DNA of 53,202 bases from Chloracidobacterium sp. UBA3360 (GTDB lineage: Bacteria > Acidobacteriota > Blastocatellia > Pyrinomonadales > Pyrinomonadaceae): positions 5,501 to 58,702 of the forward strand of contig DEQS01000067.1 in the NCBI GenBank assembly GCA_002360555.1. Direction: 5' to 3'. Numbering within the stretch: the first letter of the stretch is position 1; the number at the start of each line of letters is the position of its first letter. The position numbers and the translations under genes were made by a program. This document shows positions 23,887 to 33,436 of the stretch, piece by piece. The notes beneath the pieces are model-generated. The model was not told where the DNA came from. It was given only the letters and a program-made list of their open reading frames with translations, and searched no databases.

Positions 23887-25965
23887 CTAGTGCTGGCCGA
23901 CGAGGTTTTTGACGCGTTCGCCGACATCGCGGAAATCGACATTTTCAGCGTAGATCTGTTCGAAATATCGTGCGGCGGTGTCTTCGTCGCCGTTGGCCTG
24001 ATAGGCGAGGGCGAGTTCGTACCATAGGCCGTGATGCTCTTCGTCGGAAATATCGGGCGTCTCGAGGGCACGGATAAACCACGTGATCGCGTGGTTTGCC
24101 ATCCCGTTTTGCAGGAAACAATGGCCGAGCAGATTTGAACACTGAAACGATCTACGCGTGCCATCATTGGGCGTGGTGAGATGGACGGCGTCTTGAAATT
24201 CGGCGATCGCCTGTTCGAGCAAGCCCATCTCTTGATACGCGACAGCCGTGTGATAGTGGGTGTCGTAATCGTCGTCCGCATCAACCGATCCCTGCTCTTC
24301 GAGGCCAAATTCGGAACGCATCTCGTCGATGCCAAGCGTATTGACCACGACCGACTCGACCACCTCGATCGCCTCGACCTGTGGATGCTCTTCTTCGAGC
24401 TCCATGCCGATCTTTTGCCGCAGTTCGGCAAACGCGGGCCGGTCGCCGTATTCGCGCGCCAAGTCGTTGAGAGCCTTTTCGGCAAGCTCGTTGTAATCGT
24501 TCTCAATGTAGAAAGTGATGCTCTCGATCTCTTTCTGTATCTTTTGCTCGTCCGAGTGGGACAGATTTGGCTCGTCAGTATCCTCACCCGGCGGTACATA
24601 ACCGCCGCTGACATCGGACATGCTCTCGATGATCTGAGCCTCAAGCACATTGCCGTTTCGCTCGATCGCGCTTGGGGTTTCGAGGTCGTAATTTTTTGAG
24701 TGACCGTTTTGATGAGCAGTATCGGCACTGGCAGTTTCCGGCGAATCGCTTTCTGCTTTCAGAACCGCTTCGTTGACCGGCAGATCGCCCGGTCCGTACT
24801 TTTCGACGATCTCGTTTAGGCGGTCGCGGTAACGGGTTTCGTGTGGGCGAATAACGATAAGCTGTGCAAGAGCGAACCGCTCGTCGTCGACGGACTCGAC
24901 CTTTGACGCGGCGGAATAGAGCCGCTCGAGAGCGAGCCTGATGCCCGTCTCGTCGTTGAGCCAGGCGTTGTAACGGACGAGGATACGAAGACCCGAAAGT
25001 TGATTTGGATCGCGTTCGAGAATCTCGTTGATCCACTTTCCGCACTCGTCCGATTGGCCGCCTGCAAGCAGATATTCGCTGCACATCGTCAGGATGCGAG
25101 CTGCGGATTCGGGGTCATTGACGTTTAGATAAATGCGGATCAGATCGAGGAACTTGGGATAATTTGCCGGCTCGATCTCGACGAGTTTGATGACCGCTTT
25201 TTCGGCCGCAGCCGCATTCTGCGAATCGATGCAGCAATCGATCAGCAAATAAAGCACGTCGCGATTATAGGGCTCGTTTTCGAGTATCTCTTCGAGCAAA
25301 GACGCCGCCTTACCGGCACGACCTAACGCAGTCTGAGCCGTTACGATCCCTTCAAGAATTCGCAGATCGGTCGATTTGATGTCGTAGCCGCGCATCAGAG
25401 CACGGATCGCGTCTTCGTGGCGGCCCTGACGGCCAAATCTTGCACCGGCCTCAGCATAAGCCTCGACGGCCTCGTCTTTTTGATTTTCCCGCAGGTACGA
25501 ATCAGCAAGATTCATACAAACGTCGGTGTTGTTCGGGTCAAGCAGGGCGATCTGTTTGAACATCGCCAAAGCCTCTAAACGGCGGCCGTTCTTTTGGTAA
25601 TGTTCGGCAAGCGTCGTGTAATGCGAACGTGCCTCGTTTAGCGAACCTTTTGATTTGTGCAGTTCGGCAAGCTTTGCCGAAACCTCGATCGAATCGGGCT
25701 GAAGCCTCGCGATCTTGTTGTACATCGCGATCGCTTTTTGAGCAAAGCCCTGCGCGTTATAGTGGTCAGCGACCTGAAAATAACATTGGACGGCTTCGCG
25801 TTTGTCGGAGTTTTTGGCGTACAGGTCGCCAAGCATATTTAGCGTTGCGATATCACGCGGGTCGTTGTCAACGACCGAGCGATACTCGGTGATCGCCGCG
25901 CGGATCTTACCCTGCGAGACGTAACGCTCAGCACTTCGCATCGCTTTTGTTTTATCGAAATTCAT
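23887..25965 (-). CDS. Large tetratricopeptide-repeat protein
   Basis: 692 residues from the ATG at 25965. No signal peptide. TPR units run from about residue 20 to 330 (for example AALTEYRSVV-like DPRDIATLNMLGDLYAKN, DPNNTDVCMNLADSYLRENQ, SADLRILEGIVTAQTALG) and again near the C-terminus (DYDTHYHTAVAYQEMGLLEQAIAEFQDAV, HHGLWYELALAYQANGDEDTAARYFEQI). The middle, about 400-560, is acidic and low complexity. This resembles TPR scaffold proteins found beside MglA or type IV pilus genes in related bacteria, but no such genes are adjacent here. A cytoplasmic scaffold role is inference. Confidence 0.85.
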   Translation of the reverse strand: MNFDKTKAMRSAERYVSQGKIRAAITEYRSVVDNDPRDIATLNMLGDLYAKNSDKREAVQCYFQVADHYNAQGFAQKAIAMYNKIARLQPDSIEVSAKLAELHKSKGSLNEARSHYTTLAEHYQKNGRRLEALAMFKQIALLDPNNTDVCMNLADSYLRENQKDEAVEAYAEAGARFGRQGRHEDAIRALMRGYDIKSTDLRILEGIVTAQTALGRAGKAASLLEEILENEPYNRDVLYLLIDCCIDSQNAAAAEKAVIKLVEIEPANYPKFLDLIRIYLNVNDPESAARILTMCSEYLLAGGQSDECGKWINEILERDPNQLSGLRILVRYNAWLNDETGIRLALERLYSAASKVESVDDERFALAQLIVIRPHETRYRDRLNEIVEKYGPGDLPVNEAVLKAESDSPETASADTAHQNGHSKNYDLETPSAIERNGNVLEAQIIESMSDVSGGYVPPGEDTDEPNLSHSDEQKIQKEIESITFYIENDYNELAEKALNDLAREYGDRPAFAELRQKIGMELEEEHPQVEAIEVVESVVVNTLGIDEMRSEFGLEEQGSVDADDDYDTHYHTAVAYQEMGLLEQAIAEFQDAVHLTTPNDGTRRSFQCSNLLGHCFLQNGMANHAITWFIRALETPDISDEEHHGLWYELALAYQANGDEDTAARYFEQIYAENVDFRDVGERVKNLVGQH

Positions 25966-26201
25966 GTGTCGGGTAACGATTACTCCGGCCGTGTAAGACG
26001 CCGGTGATGGGCCTTGGTGAGAGAATGCACAGGTCAAGATCAGTCATTAACCCGTACCATTAAATTTAACACGTGCTTCTTTTGAGTGTCAATCTTTTTT
26101 GTCAATGTTTATCAATATTTTACAGCCTTTTCACGGCGTGAGTTTTGATTTTTTCGCCCGCTTTCTTTACGCTCAAACTTAGCTCGCTTTTTGTAATTTT
26201 T

Positions 26202-27242
26202 ATGCAAGCACTCATCCTCGCAGGTGGCAAAGGCACCCGGCTCCGCCCGCTCACCGTCTACACGCCAAAACCGATCGTCCCCGTCGTTAACCGCCCGTTT
26301 TTACTGTATCAGATCGAGGTTTTACGCCGAGCTGGCATCACCGACATCACGCTCAGCTTGAGCTATCAGCCCGACAAAATACAGCAAATACTGGGAAACG
26401 GCTCCGAACACGGCGTCACGCTGAGATACATCACCGAACCGAGCCCTTTGGGAACGGCCGGCGCGTACAAATTTGCGATGGACGGCGTCAATGAGACGAC
26501 CGTTGTCTTTAACGGCGACATCCTGACCGATATCGACATCGCAAAACTGGTCGAATTTCACAAAGAAAAAGGTGCCGATGCGACGATCTCGCTAGTTCGT
26601 GTTGACGACCCGACACGTTACGGATTGGCGGAAGCCGACAGCGATGGCCGCGTTGTGAGATTTGTCGAGAAACCGAAAGCGGGCGAAGCTGATGCATTTG
26701 ATATAAATACAATAAACGCAGGCATTTACATCCTCGAACCGACGATAATGGATCTGATACCAAAAGACTCCAACGCCTCATTCGAATACGACGTTTTCCC
26801 GGCGATCCTCGATAAGAATATCCCCTTTTTCGCGTCCGTGATGGACAAAGAATACTGGCGCGACATCGGCACACCTGCCAATTATCTAAGTGCTCATCAC
26901 GATTTTTTGAGCGGCAAGATCACAGAATTTGACCTGGAGAAAACCAACGCGTCGGATGTCGCGACAAGGGCCGAGATCGATAAAACATCTTTCATTGGCG
27001 AGGGCTGTGTCATCAAACCTGGCGTCCGCATTGTAAATTCTGTCATCGGCAACGGCGTACATATCGAAGAAAAAGCCGTCATCGAAAACTCCGTCATCTG
27101 GTCGCATACGCGCATCTCTACCGCAGCCGAAATTCGCGGTGCCGTCGTTGGGCGAAGCTGCCATATTGGCCGCAACGCAGTCGTTGCCGAAGGCTCGGTG
27201 CTTGGTGATAAGACGACGCTTACGGACTATACAAAAGTGTAA
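26202..27242 (+). CDS. Sugar-phosphate nucleotidyltransferase (mannose-1-P guanylyltransferase-like)
   Basis: 346 residues from the ATG at 26202; the upstream extension reads through an AT-rich leader. N-terminal nucleotidyltransferase domain with MQALILAGGKGTRLRPLT, KPIVPVVNRPFLLYQ, and VVFNGDILTDID (metal-binding Asp), ending near EYWRDIGTPANYL. C-terminal left-handed beta-helix of hexapeptide repeats (GEGCVIKPGVRIVNSVIGNGV, AVIENSVIWSHTRI). This is the architecture of GDP-mannose/glucose-1-phosphate pyrophosphorylases making activated sugars for envelope glycans. The exact nucleotide and sugar are not readable. The spacer 26038-26201 shows nothing else recognisable. Confidence 0.9.
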   Translation: MQALILAGGKGTRLRPLTVYTPKPIVPVVNRPFLLYQIEVLRRAGITDITLSLSYQPDKIQQILGNGSEHGVTLRYITEPSPLGTAGAYKFAMDGVNETTVVFNGDILTDIDIAKLVEFHKEKGADATISLVRVDDPTRYGLAEADSDGRVVRFVEKPKAGEADAFDINTINAGIYILEPTIMDLIPKDSNASFEYDVFPAILDKNIPFFASVMDKEYWRDIGTPANYLSAHHDFLSGKITEFDLEKTNASDVATRAEIDKTSFIGEGCVIKPGVRIVNSVIGNGVHIEEKAVIENSVIWSHTRISTAAEIRGAVVGRSCHIGRNAVVAEGSVLGDKTTLTDYTKV

Positions 27243-27252
27243 ACACGCGCTT

Positions 27253-27311
27253 GGAGTCCCCGCTTTAGCGGGCCCCATCGTGAGAAAGAAGCCGGCTAAA
27301 GCCGGGACTCC
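27253..27311. repeat. GGAGTCCCCGCTTTAGCGGG inverted repeat
   Basis: Left arm 27253-27272, right arm GGCTAAAGCCGGGACTCC (27294-27311). Each arm also contains its own small dyad. It occupies nearly the whole spacer before mutM. A single in-frame relative lies in nnr at 17994-18013. Confidence 0.85.
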
Positions 27312-27321
27312 ACACTAAGAA

Positions 27322-28152
27322 ATGCCCGAATTACCTGAGGTTGAGACAATTTCAAAGGCTCTGGATAAACTCGTCCGTGGCCGCACCATCAGCACCGCCA
27401 GCCTTTTGCGGCAGCGGCTCGCTCCCGATATTTCACCGGCATCTTTTGCAAGGAATCTATCTGAGACAACAATAAACTTTGTCCATAGGCGTGGTAAGCA
27501 CATATTGTTTGATCTCAGTGGCGGCAAGACGCTGATCGTTCATCTGCGGATGAGTGGGAGATTTTCGCTGTTGCAAGCCGAGACCGAAGATCCAAAATTC
27601 ACCCACGCCGTTTTTCATTTCGACACGGATGAGAGGCTGGTCTTTGACGATCAGCGGCATTTTGGCTTGATGAAAGTCGTAAAAACCCCAAAGCTTCATG
27701 AAGCCAAAGAGCTGCAAAAGCTGGCTCCCGAGCCTTTTTCGGATGAGTTTTCGGTCGAATATTTGAGATCGGTCTTAAAGACCTCGAAACGCAGCCTCAA
27801 AGAATTCCTGCTCGACCAGACAAAGGTCTGTGGTCTTGGAAATATCTACGCCGCTGAAGCGATGTTTGCCGCAGGTGTTCATCCGGCCATTGCGGCCAAC
27901 AAAGTCGCGGCAAAAAAGGTGCCGCTGCTTTACGCGGCGATCCGTGACGTTTTGCGTATCGCCATCGCCCACGCTGAGGGCTTGCCGGTCAACCATGAGG
28001 ATCTCGAAGGCGGTTATTTCAGTGCGGGCGGCACGGAATGGATGGTCTATGACCGCGAGAAAGAGCCGTGCCGTTATTGCAATACCCCCATCGTTAGGTT
28101 AAAACAAGGTGGTCGTTCGACTTATTTTTGCCGTAAATGTCAGCGAAAATAA
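27322..28152 (+). CDS. mutM: Formamidopyrimidine-DNA glycosylase (Fpg)
   Basis: 276 residues. Base-excision repair of oxidised purines with AP-lyase activity. The catalytic N-terminal PELPEVET (Pro2, Glu3) is intact, as are LIVHLRMSGRF and the C-terminal C4 zinc finger (CRYCNTPIVR...YFCRKCQRK). The helix-two-turn-helix KVCGLGNIYAAEAMFAAGVHP is present. It starts 10 bases after a repeat, with no obvious Shine-Dalgarno. Confidence 0.97.
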   Translation: MPELPEVETISKALDKLVRGRTISTASLLRQRLAPDISPASFARNLSETTINFVHRRGKHILFDLSGGKTLIVHLRMSGRFSLLQAETEDPKFTHAVFHFDTDERLVFDDQRHFGLMKVVKTPKLHEAKELQKLAPEPFSDEFSVEYLRSVLKTSKRSLKEFLLDQTKVCGLGNIYAAEAMFAAGVHPAIAANKVAAKKVPLLYAAIRDVLRIAIAHAEGLPVNHEDLEGGYFSAGGTEWMVYDREKEPCRYCNTPIVRLKQGGRSTYFCRKCQRK

Positions 28153-28211
28153 GGGTGCAACCTGTGTCGACAAACACAGCATCTTTGAACGTGAGAATTC
28201 TCAACAAATAT

Positions 28212-28811
28212 ATGAACAAAAACAGATCTTTGATGGCTCTTTTTTCGGTCGCGATCATGCTTGCGGCTTCAACCATTTCTTTCGCGTGCGCTTGCTGTGC
28301 CGACAAAGGACAATATTCGGTGACGACCGGCACACCCGAAGCATATACGTTGGACCTTTTGAAGGACATGCATATGGACGCCGGAGTCGAACTTTTCACT
28401 ACTGCGGGCGAAGATGAAATTAAAGGAATTAGCGATCTCGGATGGGAAAATCTAAGCCTCGTCGATGCGTTTACGAACAACACGTGGAAGATCACGATCA
28501 AATCGGCCGGGGGTAAAGCCGGGACGCTGGTCTTGCCGCGTCCCGCAAAGATGACTTTGAAAAAGATCGACATTCACGACAAGGAAGAAGGCGATCCTGT
28601 CATTTACAAAGAGTTCGTGTTTGAGGGCGTTGTCGGCAGCGGCAGCGGCGTATTCAAAAGCGGTATCGTCCGCCCGACCAAATACACGCTTATCTTTCAG
28701 GGACGCGGCAACAATTGCGACAACGCCGAAGATTTTACAGATTGGCGTTTGGCGGTAAAGGGTTCGAAAGCTGATTACGCCTTTTTCGGCAAGATGAAGA
28801 AATCGAGCTAG
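28212..28811 (+). CDS. Secreted protein of unknown function
   Basis: 199 residues from the ATG at 28212; a longer frame starting inside mutM is rejected because this start gives a clean signal peptide (KNRSLMALFSVAIMLAASTISFA). The mature protein begins with a Cys cluster CACCADKG, then a beta-rich domain (TWKITIKSAGGKAGTLVLPRPAKMTL, KYTLIFQGRGNNCDNAEDFTDWRLAV). I do not recognise the family. The Cys cluster could bind a metal or form disulfides in the periplasm. It is followed by a strong terminator at 28934. Confidence 0.7.
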   Translation: MNKNRSLMALFSVAIMLAASTISFACACCADKGQYSVTTGTPEAYTLDLLKDMHMDAGVELFTTAGEDEIKGISDLGWENLSLVDAFTNNTWKITIKSAGGKAGTLVLPRPAKMTLKKIDIHDKEEGDPVIYKEFVFEGVVGSGSGVFKSGIVRPTKYTLIFQGRGNNCDNAEDFTDWRLAVKGSKADYAFFGKMKKSS

Positions 28812-28933
28812 GCTGATCAATACTTGACAGCTTAGTTCAAAAGGGACATCATCGATTTTATACCGTGGTGAGTTATGCGACTTGCGGCCACGTAAAATAA
28901 AACGCTAAACAGCTTGTGGACAAATCGATTTCG

Positions 28934-28964
28934 AAAAAGTCTCGCTGTTTTGGCGAGACTTTTT
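28934..28964 (+). terminator. Intrinsic terminator, probably bidirectional
   Basis: Perfect 12-bp stem AAAAAGTCTCGC (28934-28945) and GCGAGACTTTTT (28953-28964) with a 7-base loop and T tract, about 120 bases after the secreted-protein stop. The rest of the 28812-29067 spacer holds this and the following repeat only. Confidence 0.9.
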
Positions 28965-28972
28965 GTTTATAG

Positions 28973-29062
28973 TCCACAGATGAACACAGATAGACACAGA
29001 TAAAGCAGAAAAGTGATAGATCGTTCCTGATCTGTGTTCATCTGTGTTTATCTGTGGATAAA
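28973..29062. repeat. Short-word inverted repeat (CACAGATGAACACAGAT family)
   Basis: Left arm 28973-29004 repeats ACACAGAT words; the right arm (29029-29060) is GATCTGTGTTCATCTGTGTT followed by TATCTGTGGA. It ends five bases before the ATG of the methyltransferase gene, so it forms that gene's leader. Confidence 0.9.
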
Positions 29063-29067
29063 TTCCT

Positions 29068-30936
29068 ATGAAAAACTTTAGAGATCTTTTGGAAAGCGAC
29101 AGCGTCTATGTTTTCGACGGGGCGGTCGGGACGCGTCTTTATTTTAAGGGCGTTTATATCAATCGCTCTTACGACGAACTGAATATCACCAACCCCGATC
29201 TCGTCCGCGAGGTGCATGAGGAATACATCGCCGCCGGTGCCGACATCATCGAAACCAACTCATTCGGCGCGACGCGTCATCATTTGCAGTCGTACGGACT
29301 CGAATCAAAGCTAAAAGAGATCAATATCGCCGCAGTCCGCATTGCTCGTGAGGCCGCGGGTGACAAAGTGTATGTCGCCGGTGCGATCGGCCCGCTTGGA
29401 TTGCGTCTGGAACCGTTTGGCCCGACATCTTTTGACGAGGCAAAAGAGATGTACCGCGAACAGGTCGAGGCTTTGCTTGAGGGCGGCGTTGACCTGTTTA
29501 TCCTCGAAACATTTTCCGAGCTGCCGCTCATCGAACAAGCGATCAAAGCCGTTCGCGAGCTGTCCGATCTGCCGATCGTCGCTCAGTTCGCCATCCAAAT
29601 GGACGGCAAAACGACATTTGGCACTACACCCGAAGCATTCACCGCCGCTCTCGACAAACTCGATGTCGATGTCATCGGCCTCAACTGCGGCATGGGCCCA
29701 AATCACGTCCTCAACGCCCTCGAAAAAATGCGTGCCGTCACCAACAAACCGCTTTCGGCCCAGCCAAACGCCGGCCTGCCGCGCGATGTGCAGGGGCGTC
29801 AGTTTTACATGGGTTCGCCGGAGTATATGGCGGAGTATTCGCGAAGGTTTGTCCAGGCCGGTGCAAAATTTGTCGGCGGATGCTGCGGCACAACACCGAC
29901 ACACATCAAGCTCATCTCCGAATCGATCCGCTCAGTCAGCCCGCGTGTCTCGGCCGCGTCATTTCATGCACAACCTGCGACTGTAGCGGAATTAAAGCCT
30001 GATGATGTACAGGTCGTAAATCCAGTTGAGCGCTCCCGCTGGTCGGCAAAGATCGCTAGGGGCGAATTTGTCACGTCGGTCGAAGTCCTTCCGCCAAAAG
30101 GTTGCGACGTCGAAAAGACGCTCGACAGCATTCGCCTGCTCAAAGACGCGGGCGTTGACGGCGTAAATATCCCCGACGGCCCGCGTGCCCAGACGCGTAT
30201 GTCCGCCCAGGCGACCGCCGTCCTCGTCGAACGCGAGATCGGCATCGAGGCCGTGCTGCATTACTGCTGCCGCGACCGCAACCTGCTCGGCATGATGTCC
30301 GACCTGCTCGGAGCGTCGGCGTTGGGGCTGCACAATTTGCTGCTGATAACCGGCGATCCGCCAAAGATGGGGCCGTACCCGGACGCGACCGCCGTTTTTG
30401 ACATCGACGCTATCGGCCTGACCAACATGGTCAACAAACTCAACCACGGCCTCGATCTCGGCAACAACCCGATCGGTAAACCGACCGCGTTCTCGATAGG
30501 CGTCGGCGTCAATCCGGGTGCGGTGAACATGGAAGAAGAGATCCGCCGTTTCGAATGGAAAGTCGAAGCCGGTGCCGAATACGCCATCACCCAACCCGTC
30601 TTTGACACCGAGCAGCTAAAACGTTTTCTCGATCTGATCGAACACGTCCGCATCCCCATCGTCGCCGGCATCTGGCCGCTCATTAGCTATCGCAACGCCG
30701 AATTTATGCACAACGAAGTCCCCGGCGTTAACGTCACGCCCGAGATCCTCGAACGCATGCGTGCCGCCTCCGACATCAGCAAAGAAGCCGGCCGCGACGA
30801 AGGCATCCGCATCGCCCGCGAGTCTCTAACCGAAGTAAAAGACGTGATCCAAGGCGTACAAGTCTCCGCCCCGTTCGGCAACGTAAAATACGCCCTTCAG
30901 GTGTTTGAGGCTTTGGATAGTTTTGCGAATGTATAA
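29068..30936 (+). CDS. Bifunctional homocysteine S-methyltransferase/methylenetetrahydrofolate reductase
   Basis: 622 residues, a fusion like Bacillus YitJ. N-terminal homocysteine methyltransferase domain (about 1-290): VFDGAVGTRLY, GLNCGMGP with the first zinc Cys and VGGCCGTTPTHI with the second pair. C-terminal MTHFR domain (about 330-620): VTSVEVLPPKG, LLLITGDPPK, AITQPVFDTEQ and VAGIWPLIS. It supplies methyl groups for methionine from folate, coupling reduction and transfer. The reductase half lacks the C-terminal regulatory domain of eukaryotic enzymes, as expected. A terminator follows directly. Confidence 0.94.
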   Translation: MKNFRDLLESDSVYVFDGAVGTRLYFKGVYINRSYDELNITNPDLVREVHEEYIAAGADIIETNSFGATRHHLQSYGLESKLKEINIAAVRIAREAAGDKVYVAGAIGPLGLRLEPFGPTSFDEAKEMYREQVEALLEGGVDLFILETFSELPLIEQAIKAVRELSDLPIVAQFAIQMDGKTTFGTTPEAFTAALDKLDVDVIGLNCGMGPNHVLNALEKMRAVTNKPLSAQPNAGLPRDVQGRQFYMGSPEYMAEYSRRFVQAGAKFVGGCCGTTPTHIKLISESIRSVSPRVSAASFHAQPATVAELKPDDVQVVNPVERSRWSAKIARGEFVTSVEVLPPKGCDVEKTLDSIRLLKDAGVDGVNIPDGPRAQTRMSAQATAVLVEREIGIEAVLHYCCRDRNLLGMMSDLLGASALGLHNLLLITGDPPKMGPYPDATAVFDIDAIGLTNMVNKLNHGLDLGNNPIGKPTAFSIGVGVNPGAVNMEEEIRRFEWKVEAGAEYAITQPVFDTEQLKRFLDLIEHVRIPIVAGIWPLISYRNAEFMHNEVPGVNVTPEILERMRAASDISKEAGRDEGIRIARESLTEVKDVIQGVQVSAPFGNVKYALQVFEALDSFANV

Positions 30937-30938
30937 AC

Positions 30939-30969
30939 AAAAAGGCCTTGTCACCCGACAGGGCTTTTT
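30939..30969 (+). terminator. Terminator after HMT/MTHFR gene
   Basis: AAAAAGGCCTTGTC and GACAGGGCTTTTT pair around ACCC with one or two weak positions, followed by a T run. It begins two bases after the stop codon. Confidence 0.85.
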
Positions 30970-31015
30970 CGTTTTGGTCGGCGGGTTTGTTTAGATAGAA
31001 TGAATTGATCCCTTA

Positions 31016-33436
31016 ATGCCAAAAAACCGAAACATACTCACTGTATTTCTAGCTAGCCCCAATGATTTGGCGAACGAACGTCTAGCCGTGCGTGATGTGG
31101 TTCAAGAGCTAAACGAATCTCTCCGTGATATTGGCTGGCACATTGAGCTCCTCGGCTGGGAAGACACTATTCCTGGGGCAGGACGCCCCCAAGAAATTAT
31201 CAATCGTGACGTTGACAGTTGTCACCTCTTTTTTGGCATGCTTTGGAAACGCTGGGGTACGCCTACTGGCCAATACTCATCAGGTTTCGAAGAAGAGTAT
31301 ACCCGAGTCATGCTCCGAAGGGCGGAGACGACCGAACCGGAAATAATGCTTGTCTTCAAGGCGGTTGACGCTGGCGACCCGGGGACCGAACTCCAGAAAG
31401 TATTGGAATTCCAGCAAGAGCGAGTTGAAAAACGCGATGTTCTTTTTGATCGTTTTCAAGACGAAGATTCGCTCAAGCGAAAACTACGAACTTGGCTAAC
31501 TCGTCATATTTATAAAATTGACAAAGAACTAGCGAAGGTCGAAGCAGGAGATGCCAAACCCGCAACACCCACTCAGACCACGGTTGAGGAAGCAAAGGGC
31601 GGAAATGATGCCAAGGACGACCCACAAAGTCCCGCAGCCCAGATCGTCGATGCTTCGAACTCGATTATCGAATTCTACGGCAACTCAGGGGATCTTGACG
31701 CTGAAGCAGCTACGAGGCTTCAACTCTTTGTTTCGGCTGTTACATCAAACACAATAACCAGTGAGTCCCTCCCTGTTCATTTTGCAAATCTTGTTTTCCT
31801 AAAACGTTTGGAATATCGGGTTACGCGAGCGGAAGTAATGCTTCTTTTGCGGACTCTCATCGAATCAACTGGAGAAAATATTCCAGGCTGGTACTGGGCG
31901 AAAGACTGGACACAGTCTGAACTTTTCGACTATATCGTCTCTCTCTCCGTTTCAGGCAATGACGAATCGCTTAGACTCGCTGCAGTAAGGCTTATTGCGG
32001 TGCTTGCAACGCCCGGCGATGACGAAAGTTCATTCGCCACCATTTATGAAGTGCTTGACGATGAGTCCGAAAAACTACGGATTGAAGCCATCGATTTGAT
32101 TGCAACTCACGCCAGCATCGAAGCCGTTGAGGTCATTGATGAGCTGCTCAACGATCCATCTTCTATAATTCGGTCAAAATCAGCCAGTGCAAAATTAAAA
32201 TTATTACTCAGGCACGATCCATCAGCCGCCGTCTCCTTAATGCAAGCTCCCGACTTTGCGACCCAACTGCCTTCTGATAACGAGCCACTAGCTTCAGTTT
32301 TTGGTGGTTTGGATGACGAAACACTGATCGGGTTTCTTGATAACAAGTCGGCAGAAATCGTATCTGCGGCAATTGACGAGCTGGAATTGCGAAACAATCT
32401 TACGGAAGACCTGATCCGACCCTTGTTGCTGAAGTCAGAGACTCAAATTCGAAATCGCGTATTTCGGTTTCTCGTGGACAACGTACCCGAAAACAACCTT
32501 CGTCAGTTGATAACTGAGCTACCTGCCAGCGAACACTGGTGGCCCTACTTCACTTCAGGAAAAGACTACCCGGAGATCAACAGGACTCGAAGCAGAGCCT
32601 ACGCCCGTCTAGAATCAGGTGCTATACCTGAACTTGATTACTACAGCTTTGAAACTAGTCATATCATTAGGGGTCTTGGCGAAAAATCACCAGAGATTGC
32701 GGTGCCGCTGATACGAGAAATGCTCGACGATGATTTCGATGCGTTCCGTGAGAATTCAGGAAAACAGCTGGCACAAAAATTCGATCAAACAAACGTAGAC
32801 GCTATTATCAATCCCGACTACTTATACAAAGATCAGTTAATCGAGGCGTGCCTAGCTGTATTGACTTCGGCGGGAGATTCCGAAGATGCAAAGTTTGGTC
32901 GAAAGTACATTCTGAGCAATAACGAAGGAGTTCAGCTTGAATCAATTTACCTCCTAAGCAAATTCGGCGATTCAAGTGACGCTGACCTTCTTAATAAAGC
33001 AATCACGACCGGAAAACTAGCGACACCGGCTGCAGCCGCGCAAGCACTTATTGAGACCTCCGACAACAAGGCGGAGACAATTCTGTCCTTGCTAAAACTT
33101 GAGGACACCAAGGTAATAGCTCTTGCAATTTCGAGGCTCGCCGCGCCAGGAGATGTAGCTACTGAAGATCTTCTGATGTCGCTCTTGCGCGATACGCGGG
33201 ATGAAGTGCGCCTCGTCGCGCTCGAATACTTCATCCGAACTAAGGATGAAGAGTACCTTACGGAACTTCTTGCTACTTACACGGCTCAAAAAGCGGAACA
33301 AGGCTATTATTACAATGTTGTCCATTGGCTAGACGGCGTACTTTACGGTCCCGAAAATTTGAAGGCTGCGCTGAAAACCGATATTGCGAACAAATCCAAA
33401 CAAGAATTCCCAGACCTTACAAATCCATATCATTGA
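31016..33436 (+). CDS. DUF4062 domain protein with HEAT-like repeats
   Basis: 806 residues. Residues about 7-150 are a DUF4062 domain (VFLASPNDLANERLAVRDVV, PQEIINRDVDSCHLFFGMLW, GTPTGQYSSGFEEEYTRVM), a TIR-like alpha/beta module found at the N-terminus of many STAND and signalling proteins. A Thr/Gln-rich acidic linker (about 175-215) follows, then roughly 580 residues of helical HEAT-like repeats (DESLRLAAVRLIAVLATPGDD, EKLRIEAIDLIATHASIEAVEVIDELL, VIALAISRLAAPGDVATEDLLMSLL). No NTPase P-loop or membrane segment is seen. Base and codon use are visibly more AT-rich than in flanking genes, suggesting transfer. Conflict or stress sensing is inference from the domain's usual company. Confidence 0.85.
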   Translation: MPKNRNILTVFLASPNDLANERLAVRDVVQELNESLRDIGWHIELLGWEDTIPGAGRPQEIINRDVDSCHLFFGMLWKRWGTPTGQYSSGFEEEYTRVMLRRAETTEPEIMLVFKAVDAGDPGTELQKVLEFQQERVEKRDVLFDRFQDEDSLKRKLRTWLTRHIYKIDKELAKVEAGDAKPATPTQTTVEEAKGGNDAKDDPQSPAAQIVDASNSIIEFYGNSGDLDAEAATRLQLFVSAVTSNTITSESLPVHFANLVFLKRLEYRVTRAEVMLLLRTLIESTGENIPGWYWAKDWTQSELFDYIVSLSVSGNDESLRLAAVRLIAVLATPGDDESSFATIYEVLDDESEKLRIEAIDLIATHASIEAVEVIDELLNDPSSIIRSKSASAKLKLLLRHDPSAAVSLMQAPDFATQLPSDNEPLASVFGGLDDETLIGFLDNKSAEIVSAAIDELELRNNLTEDLIRPLLLKSETQIRNRVFRFLVDNVPENNLRQLITELPASEHWWPYFTSGKDYPEINRTRSRAYARLESGAIPELDYYSFETSHIIRGLGEKSPEIAVPLIREMLDDDFDAFRENSGKQLAQKFDQTNVDAIINPDYLYKDQLIEACLAVLTSAGDSEDAKFGRKYILSNNEGVQLESIYLLSKFGDSSDADLLNKAITTGKLATPAAAAQALIETSDNKAETILSLLKLEDTKVIALAISRLAAPGDVATEDLLMSLLRDTRDEVRLVALEYFIRTKDEEYLTELLATYTAQKAEQGYYYNVVHWLDGVLYGPENLKAALKTDIANKSKQEFPDLTNPYH

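Noticed and set aside
28137..28211. Longer start for the secreted protein after mutM
   Set aside because: It would overlap mutM and bury the signal peptide; the ATG at 28212 gives a normal signal sequence.
28973..29062. CRISPR-like array from the repeating ACACAGAT words
   Set aside because: Words are 8-12 bases with no unique spacers, and the two halves are inverted; no cas genes.
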